A stretch of DNA of 64,000 bases, taken from positions 77,452,704 through 77,516,703 of the forward strand of contig NC_073746.1 in NCBI RefSeq assembly GCF_029784135.1, read 5' to 3'. The notes under the pieces are model-generated. The model searched no databases. It was given only the letters and a program-made list of their open reading frames with translations, and was not told where the DNA came from. Shown in pieces: positions 56,301 through 64,000 of this stretch; within the stretch, counting starts at the first letter, position 1; every line of letters begins with the position of its first letter. Origin of the DNA: Toxorhynchites rutilus septentrionalis. Lineage: Eukaryota > Arthropoda > Insecta > Diptera > Culicidae. The translations under genes and the position numbers were made by a program.

Positions 56301-59215
56301 TCTTGATTGTTCGAAGTTATAAAATTTCTCCATTCTACACTAATAGGGTAGCTATGGCAGCCCTCTTGCGTGTTGCTGGCGAAACAGTTCATTCCGCAGC
56401 CGGCTGGAGAACAGACGCACTGAGGTTTTGAGCTAAGAAGTTTATAGCCGCGTCTACTCGCTCTACTAGGAGCTATTGAAGGATTTTCCTGGGCCCACTA
56501 CGCAATTCTCTAGGCTAAGTAGCTTCTCAGTTGCTTGTCCGAGAGCGATCTGACGGTATATTGGCTGTTAACCTCCATATCTAGAGGTCGTACGCTATCC
56601 GTAACTTACGACACCTCCGACTTCTTGTAACTATCTTTGAATATTGGTCATATTGGTCATATTGAACAATGTGATAATCATTACGACACTCGGATACCAT
56701 CGTTAACATTGCTGCGCAGTATCCTTCTAAAAATGGTAATCTTCGATTCAAACTATGCAAAACACCGCCTAACTGAGTGAACTATGCTCGAATTCAACTG
56801 TCCCTCCGGGAGGTTATGCCCTCTCACTCAAGCTCAAGCCCGTTTCGTCCCATCAATTTCACATTCATGTTTATTCGCTATCCACTTGTTCCGTTCTCAC
56901 TGTACCAGGGTGAAAGAAGTCGCAAACGGTGGAGAAAGAGGGCCGCTGGGGGAAACTAATGCTGAATGCCATTCCTTTGAATATTCAATCGGATTAGTGC
57001 TTTTATATCCCTCCAAATAGCGCTATCCGGGGTGCCGCTCGTGTCACTCACACAGCGCGCACTGGTTGCGCCCTCCCGGGGTTTTTTTTTCGGATGTTCA
57101 CGGAGCGAATCTAGTTCAAGGACACACGCCAACCGATCGCCGAAGCTGTGCCAAATCTTCCCCACTACTAGTAACAATGCTCGGTGACTGGAAACGATCC
57201 GAACGGAGGGTTGGATTCCGGAATGGCAACTGCTGATAAACGCTTCCTTCACGCGGCGGCGGTGGCAAGAAGACGCGCCATAGTTTAGTCGCTAGTGGGG
57301 CACGAAAAATATTTCATTGCTCTGTACAAAAATTGGAAGAGAAGCGTAGAAGGAAAGCACGGATTTAACCAATGAACAGAAATGAAATACAATCGATTGG
57401 CAGACAGACAGACAGACGGACAGACGATCGAACAGACAAGTGTCTGCTGTTGCTGCTGCTCATTGCAATACGGAGCGAAGAGTTCTCCGTTCCGACCGTG
57501 CGCACAGAAATCTATAATTTTATGATCATCGTCAAAATTTATTGCTCTTATCGAATTCTACCCCAGCGCGGCTTGCAAATCATTCGCGGGGATTTATAAA
57601 TTATAGGTCTTACTGATGTTCTTTTTTCTTCTCATTCTATCGTGGAAATATGTGAGCAGCCCTTGCCCTCGCTGGCCAGCACCTTTTGCAGCTTTGTTTT
57701 TTTTATTTGCGAAAAAAAAACTATGTGAACGAAAAACAAAACAAAAGCGAGGAGTGACACACTAATAACAGAGTGCCGTTTAACTGCCCCAAGCCAACAC
57801 AGTTGAACAAGGAAATAGATTCCACACAATTTCGGTCCGATTCTGGGGAAGCGTCGGTTGTCATGGCATGTAATCTGCGGTGGTGCTCTTCGTGGTCAGC
57901 CTTTGTTTGTTGTGGTCGCCATACGAGGTTTGTTTTTGTGGCATTGTAGAATTATCACTGACCCAGTGGACCATTTATCACTCGGTATTTAGTGGGACTT
58001 TAGGTGGAACGTCTAAACGCAAAACTCTTTCCAGTGTTATTTGGAATATTGAAATTGGATCCGCGGTGTAAGCAACAACTTGATCATCCCCAGAAGTAGG
58101 AGAGCCATTCGCTGTAATCTTTTCCTCGATATTACCCGCGACCGCGAACTGTGAGCTTATCTTCTCTAGCACACACTCAAGTGTGTACCAGATTTAACAT
58201 TCATGCCCCGACTGAAGGCGCAAGCAAAGAGTTTTGTGTGGGCCAATGACGCTGAGAATCACTGGGTTCTAGATTCATACGGTACGGGCACCTCGTATCC
58301 CGAGCTCGAGCAATACGATAAGGAGAAATCTATGTTCCGGCTGTACGCCATCCGATACAAAAAAAAAAGCGAACGGAAAGAGAACAAGACTCTTCAGCAG
58401 CGAACGGCAGGCCGAAGTGCTATTTCTGTAACCGCCGCCGTCATCGTCTATCCGCCGGCAATCGGATGCACCGCCGAAACACGATTTATATTCACGATTC
58501 TTAAACTTTTTTTTTCGTCCTCTGTTTGTTTGTTTGTTTATTTTCCCCCCATTGATCTTTCTCCCGTGAATTGTGTGGCTGTAGTTTTTTTTGTTATATA
58601 TTTTCCAACCGTGCTTTGTGTCACATTGGCTCCATTGCCTCGTCGGATCGTGTTTCGTCGTTGAAATGCAACTCGAGCGCTTATTTATGATGCCTCTTCC
58701 GCTAAATAACTTAATTTTGTTATTATTCATTATTTCACGTGCCGCTTGTTGCATCGACCATGGTTCGGTGTTCGTACGGATTTTGGATTTTGATAAGCGG
58801 ATTCACATTGTGTGGAATACTTCTACAATTATTCGTTGTAATCCAGTTAGTGGCCATGAAATGTTTTGAGAGAAGTATTTAATTATGAAAAAGTTAAGAC
58901 TAATATATCATTATTATGATTCACATTTGTTACGAGAGAAGTGTTCAAAACAACTTCTAATCTTTTCGACTTCTTCATTGTACATGAATTGTTCCGTTTG
59001 ATATCATATCATTCTGTTTAACGGTCTATTTTTGGCATAGTTTGTTCATTGATTATTAACTTAAAATGGTGTTATATTTCTTGCAGAACCTGTAAGAGCA
59101 AAAAGTTTGAATTTTCTAGAAGATCAAAGGATTATCTACCATCCTACGATGAGCATACAATAAAAAACTGTTTTTGAACTGTTTCGATCCTATTCTTAAG
59201 GATACCCTGGCAGCG
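56301..59215. other. GC-richer stretch with no recognised repeat or gene
   Basis: It includes a short ACAG/GACA run (GACAGACAGACAGACGGACA at 57404) and several open frames of 60-159 codons on both strands (notably 58203-58664) without domains. It is possibly host regulatory or untranslated DNA. The upper boundary of repeat-free DNA is uncertain. Confidence 0.3.
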
Positions 59216-59219
59216 AAGT

Positions 59220-59660
59220 TCTTCTTCTTTTTCTTCTTTTGACGTGGGACTACGTCTAATCGGAGTATTTGGGGGTGAAATGAAAACCTAAGCACAGAAC
59301 ATGCAGGAAAAAATGAAAGATTTCGAATGCTTATAACTCAAACATTTCTTGATAGATCGGAAAGATGTTTGCATCAATTGATAGGAAATATTTCTACGCG
59401 TCTATCACAGTTGATAAAATGTTATTTGCATGAGATAAACAGTTGAATAACTGTAAAATGTCAAGCGTTATCTAAACTGCCCTAACTGCCAAGTTTTGAT
59501 TGGCCCGATTTACGATTTCCCCAACACAGACTTCAAAATCAATGTACCTGTGGGAATCCTCTTTGCAAATATGCATGCAAGTAGGGGGTATTTTTGTTCT
59601 CACCGAGCTGTGTATTTCTAACACGGACTACAAAATCAATGTACCTGGAAAATGCATACA
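59220..59660 (-). repeat. dispersed element (family F), copy 2 in reverse, empty-site reference
   Basis: The reverse complement matches 49880-50590: GGGGAAA.CGTAAATCGGGCC, TTAGATAACGCTT.ACATTTT, GATGCAAACATCTTTCCGATC, TTTTTTCCTGCATGTTCTGT and GACGTAGTCCCACGT. It runs uninterrupted through the position where 50059-50382 is inserted. About one and a half array units remain (GACTTCAAAATCAATGTACC twice). Confidence 0.75.
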
Positions 59661-61459
59661 TTGTCCGTTCTGTGGTTTAAATTTTTAGTATCGATTACAA
59701 TTCAACAATCAGTCTGCTAGCAACCAGTTACCGGCGGCAGCGATGGTGTCCTGCATTAAGATATTTCCGCCGAATGAAAAGTGGAGGAAGGAAGTGAGAA
59801 GGTCCCACGTCTCTCCGGTTATGTCCACGACATTACCCACCCGTCTTTTTTTTTTTTTTTTTGCTTTAAGAGGGTTTAAACGGCATCGAAGTTGAAATAA
59901 GTGACCAGCACCGCAGTAAAAATGTAAAAATCTAAATGTAAACATTTAAATGGCGGGTGTTGAGCACTAGGCATGACTCTACCGAATTGGCGAAGTGGAA
60001 GTTTCAACGGATTTTTTTTCCTCCGCATAAAATATTGATTACTAACACTACTAGCACAAAAATAAGGATTCAAGGATGAGAACAGTACCAGAACGATATT
60101 CCAACTCTTCAGTTGGGCTCCAGTCATGGAAAGATGTTTCATTTCAGTGGAGTCACCTTCGGTTTAACACTTTCGTCGCCCAGTGCGATTCGATCGAGTT
60201 TCTTGCGGGACCCCAAACTCAACTGTCGGTGCGTTAGAGAAATAAACGGGCAACGATATTGAGGAACTGTACGCAATTGAAGACCAGGACGCTATGGTAG
60301 AGAACATATAGAGCTTGAGCTTGAGCTTGGGCAGACTGTACAATTCGTAGGTGTTCTCCGTGATTGACCTGAACCAACCAAATTGTACAAAGAACACACA
60401 GAATGACGTTTGGAACTAGTAAATCATTCTCGTTGTGCAATTTTCGGTAATTCGAGCTTTAAATGGTCAATAACGACGTCGGCCACGTCCTTACAGTCAC
60501 CAGGGGAAGGGAAGGAATGTTAGTATGATAACCGCCGCCTGAAGGCGAGAAGAGTCGCCTCTATAGCGTGGTTCCCTACCGATTATCATGGAAGGGATAG
60601 TTGTTAGTGGGAGGAGGTAAGAATCAGGATTCACTGTGGTAAGTGATGTGATTATGTAAACGCTAATTATCGGTCACTCGACGAATTGAAATTCTGAAAA
60701 TTCTACTTGTCACAACACGCAGTAAAGATTATCTTTAGGTATCCTGATAAAGAAAGCCTGTGTTGTTAAAATTTATTGCACGTACTTTTAGAATTTTAGA
60801 CAATTTAAAAAAAATCTATGATCGAAGTTTCATCATCCTTCGAACAAAGTGTATGAATATCGCACAATTATATTCACATATACAATAAATAACTACAGGT
60901 AAACATACAAATCGATGACCGTCCGGAAGGAAATATGAGATTTGGGAACACAATATTAAAAACTGAATTAGGAAACTGAAGTCTGAAAGTGGATCTAAAA
61001 TCATTGACAGAACTCCAATAGAATATGAATCTAATATCTCACAAATTTTCAAAAAAATCGTTATGGGATGGAACGCGATTGAAGAACATCTTACCTGCAA
61101 AGAAATCTGAAGTAAATAATGATGTTTATATCCTTTATCGTCGTTTCGAAGATAAGGGCAAATTAAAAATATTAACTCACCAAAAAGACAGAAAGAAAAA
61201 TTTCTTGATGGCCTATAGACAAAAATAATGGAACTCGCTTTCGCGAATAACACAGCAGATCATTCAATCCCGAACTCCCATACCGGCGAATGATACAATA
61301 CTGAAACTAAGCTAGTTCATCTCAACTTAAAGGACTATCTCTGGGTTAATGTATTCATTTCGTTAATAACAGGAACTTCTAAAACTTTATATACACAGAA
61401 GCACGAACACACGAAAGAAAACGAACGATCTGTCTTTACATGTCTTTACAGTAAGTCCC
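59661..61459. other. unassigned
   Basis: A T15-17 run near 59850 and the motif GAGCTTGAGCTTGAGCTTGG near 60312. The block 60470-60620 (GAAGGCGAGAAGAGTCGCCT, GGTTCCCTACCGATTATCAT) has a repeat-like look but no second copy in the window. No gene is supported. Confidence 0.3.
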
Positions 61460-63182
61460 CAGAATGAAGCACGTCACGAAACATTATATACATGTTACAC
61501 CAGCAACCATTATTTTACATCTCATCTCAACATCAATATATCTTTGGCACCGCATGGAAACAACAACAATGACAACACTTGCAAGTATCAAATATCATGC
61601 TACATGTTATTTAGTATTGCCTAGAAGGAATCGCACCTCTAGGCATCGTTCGTACAACGTAAACCAAGCGCCAAACAAGCGTTCGCCGTAGCATGCATAC
61701 AGAGCCATACATTGGTGGCTTGAAACTACTAGGAATATAAACACTTCTCATCATTTTGCGCTATTCTCAAAAGAAACGCTTCTGTTAAAATTACTGGCCT
61801 CGAAAAAAGTTGCATTACTTTCTCATGCTCGAGAGAAGCGCAGCTGTCACCCTTAGTGGAGGAAGTTTTGCTACTGGTAAGCGAAACCTAATCACATACA
61901 AAATTCCAGAACGACATTTACATTATTGGTGACTAAACAAGCGAAATAAACTCTTTTTGTTAATAACAACCTCGAAAACAGTAGTAATGCTTCATTATGA
62001 TCATTATTAGCGCAAATGCAATCCTGGTTGAAGGCAGTTTTGCGACTGGCACGCGAACCTGAATAACTTATAACATTCCAGTAAGATATTCAATATGCTT
62101 GGTATTCCCAAAATAATTTTTTGGTCCACAACCTTAACGCCTGCTTCGCCATAACGTCAGTTTAATGCATTGATGCATTCGTAAAGGCACCAACGAAGCA
62201 CTTATGATGACGGAAAACAAACAATGTTAACTGCTTGGAAAAAGACTGAATTACAGCTTGTACTCTGCTGTAACACCCATCGATGCGAATTCGCTGATGA
62301 GTTAGTCAAGAGCGACCGCCTCCACCACCAGCGGGGGTAGCTTGACTTTGGTTGTTGCCTGGGTAACGGCGTTTACATTTTCGACCGACGCGCCGAAATC
62401 GCCTACTTCGCTGTTGTTCGATGCGGTGTCACACTCGCGAAGGCTCGGATCAGTGCGAGCGCTTTTCACTGCACCAACATCGCGTGCATCATTAGATGAC
62501 GCTTGCCTCGAAACTTTATTGCCCCTGGCAATGCGTTCGTTTTATGCAGGGCTCGAGCCTGCCTCTTCTTCTTGCTCATCACACACTACCCGAAGCGTCC
62601 AATTTATGACGCGGGAAGAAAAACACACGTTACGAATAACGCGAAAAACGAACAGAACAACCAAACGACGATATCCAAGTTGGATTACCACTGGTGGGGT
62701 CCAATCTCAGATCGAAGCGCAGCGAAAGCAAAGTGAACTGGATTGCTCAACAGTCCGATGCCGAATGAAAGTTTGCCTGAGCGAGATCCACTGTTTATAC
62801 TCTAAGCAAGTATTCCCCTTCATTCTTCTACTTTTCTTTTATTCACGGAGACTTCAAATCCTACGATTTCCCCTTCGTTGATCGTCGATAAGTTGCTCTT
62901 TATTGACAGCTCTGTTCGGGAAAGCACACAAATGGACAGAACAAATGTATGGGAAAATGGAAACGCTTAAAGTTTTCATGAATTTTAACCAATTACAAAC
63001 CAGGGGATTCTAATGTATAGCATATTGAACAAATCTTAGGGAATTTCCGATTCGTTTGCTATGTAAATCGCCAAAATCCGTTCGCGGCAAAAATAGTTAT
63101 TAACGTTAACTTTATTTCATAAAAACGTGACCTGTTTTCTGATTTGACACCCTTAATGAAAGACGTAGTTCTACGTCAAAAA
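61460..63182 (+). repeat. dispersed element (family C), copy 3, longest
   Basis: Collinear with 47390-48635 and ending in the same CGTAGTTCTACGTCAA at 63182. The left inverted end is missing. Between 62312 and about 62768 it contains 460 bp absent from copy 2, including a gag-like minus-strand segment. Confidence 0.75.
62312..62768 (-). pseudogene. gag-like N-terminal segment inside family C copy 3
   Basis: The minus strand in one frame ends TKVKLPPLVVEAVALD, a stop, then LISEFASMGVTAEYKLC, continuing into the sequence shared with copy 2. A basic/Ser-rich N-terminus precedes it. KLPP.VV followed by a short helical segment is reminiscent of gag N-termini of mosquito non-LTR elements, but this comes from general family knowledge, not from a match inside the window. 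The plus-strand open frame over the same bases is the antisense shadow. Confidence 0.4.
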
Positions 63183-64000
63183 AACTTCCATACATCTAAC
63201 AAACATACAAAAAAAACTGTTTAACAGAATGAAAAGAATAACTTAGCTCACGATGTGGCCAGCTTATGACCAGAATTTTTAAGCCTGCAGATTCTCCCGC
63301 GGTGATACATTCACTGCGACGTATAAACACACATATACTTCGTGCTAAACATGGAGGAAGGAAAAAAACGCGAAGAAGTCTGAGGCTGTCCGCTGAATCC
63401 AAGCGACACAAAATTAACACCATCACGCCATAATAAAAACTTTGACAAAATTCATCGAACTACATTTAACTGCCTTAGAACACATAAATTAACTACGAGA
63501 CTCACAAACTGTTGCGTAGTATCAATAATGAACACATTTAATACAACTACATTTATACACACAAACACATACACAGCATATACTGTATGTACCCGAGATG
63601 GAAAATGCAAGGTGTGAAGATTTTGAAATCTGTGACGTCACAGATTTTGTTTATGTATGTTAGTTTTCTTATAATAATCCACTACATAGGAAAAGTGTTG
63701 TTATTAAAAGTAAAAATAAGTAGATAAAATGAACGAGCTAGATTTTTTTTCCTTTAATCAATGCTAGGGTTCAAAATCATAAGGGATCAACTGACATTTT
63801 AACAGAAATTGAAATTTCAGTATTATTGAGGTGTTCTAAACTTTATTTTCAATTCAATTTTACTTCTCGTTACGTTGCCCAAAAACTTTAATGAACAAAG
63901 TCAGAGTCACAGAATCTTTTGTTCCATTGACGGAGAAACATTCGACAGTGCATGGAAAAAGATTGCAAGTTTTTTTCATGTAAAATGCTCTTAATTTGAT
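63183..64000. other. unassigned AT-rich DNA to the window end
   Basis: Apart from the palindrome at 63626-63647 no feature was recognised. Confidence 0.3.
63626..63647. promoter_or_regulatory. 22-bp perfect palindrome containing a CRE core (TGACGTCA)
   Basis: AAATCTGTGACGTCACAGAT followed by TT is its own reverse complement. TGACGTCA is the canonical bZIP/CREB site. Whether it is functional, the centre of an old inverted-repeat element, or chance cannot be told from sequence alone. Confidence 0.5.

Noticed and set aside
58203..58664. 153-codon plus-strand frame as a host exon
   Set aside because: Low-complexity hydrophobic C-terminus from T-rich DNA, an equally long antisense frame, and no domain.
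60290..60620. LINE 3' UTR or a conserved regulatory block (GAGCTTGAGCTTGAGCTTGG; GAAGGCGAGAAGAGTCGCCT)
   Set aside because: It looks repeat-like, but there is no second copy or coding remnant in the window to support an identity.
62342..62881. 179-codon plus-strand frame in family C copy 3
   Set aside because: It is antisense to the gag-like segment and runs through repeat sequence that is interrupted in copy 2.

Overview
This window looks like intergenic or intronic DNA from a transposon-rich insect genome, most probably a culicine mosquito. That placement is an inference. It rests on the AT-rich eukaryotic background, the absence of any host gene I can recognise, an ITmD37E-type DD37E transposon (a family best known from mosquitoes), RNase H-bearing I-superfamily non-LTR retrotransposons, several tRNA-headed SINEs and many Tc1/mariner and hAT remnants. 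No host protein-coding gene, rRNA, functional tRNA or CRISPR array could be supported.

Layout. 0-4 kb: an antisense non-LTR fragment (endonuclease and gag) abuts a sense Jockey-like gag that is split by a palindromic mariner derivative, followed by a mariner helix-turn-helix fragment. 4-9.5 kb: a (TA)89 microsatellite inside a dispersed repeat, a minisatellite-bearing element ending in CTAG, a TTAA-flanked inverted-repeat element, a GC-richer stretch and two mariner remnants. 9.5-20.8 kb: two related I-superfamily elements, one inserted into the 5' untranslated region of the other; both insertions have target-site duplications, and the outer empty site is preserved in a paralogue near 23.55 kb. 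20.8-24 kb: dispersed repeats. 23.98-30.13 kb: a decayed 6.1-kb hAT element whose minus-strand transposase gene was later hit by a minisatellite element, a short mariner and a SINE. 30-32 kb: DNA without recognised repeats.

32-42 kb: a nearly intact ITmD37E transposon with one frameshift, a 1.9-kb fold-back element, three more SINE insertions, another mariner pseudogene and an element bounded by terminal hairpins. 42-46 kb: mostly unassigned DNA. 46.8-52 kb: a terminal-inverted-repeat element carrying a second element, a tandem array, a 3'-end retrotransposon insertion with a preserved empty-site paralogue, a Tc1 pseudogene and an isolated RT fragment. 52-55 kb: a hAT-like element with another hAT-like element inside it. 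55-64 kb: an endonuclease fragment, unassigned DNA, further repeat copies and a 22-bp CRE-containing palindrome.

The genes here work only for their own mobility. Gag and endonuclease/RT/RNase H proteins belong to the LINEs, DDE transposases to the DNA transposons, and the SINEs depend on LINE machinery. Nearly all are broken. The best-preserved are the nested I-superfamily element at 9.64-15.76 kb (one nonsense codon in ORF1, one small frameshifting deletion in ORF2) and the ITmD37E copy at 32.66-33.93 kb (one extra base in a homopolymer). The main value of the window is a readable insertion history; I found no convincing new multi-gene system.
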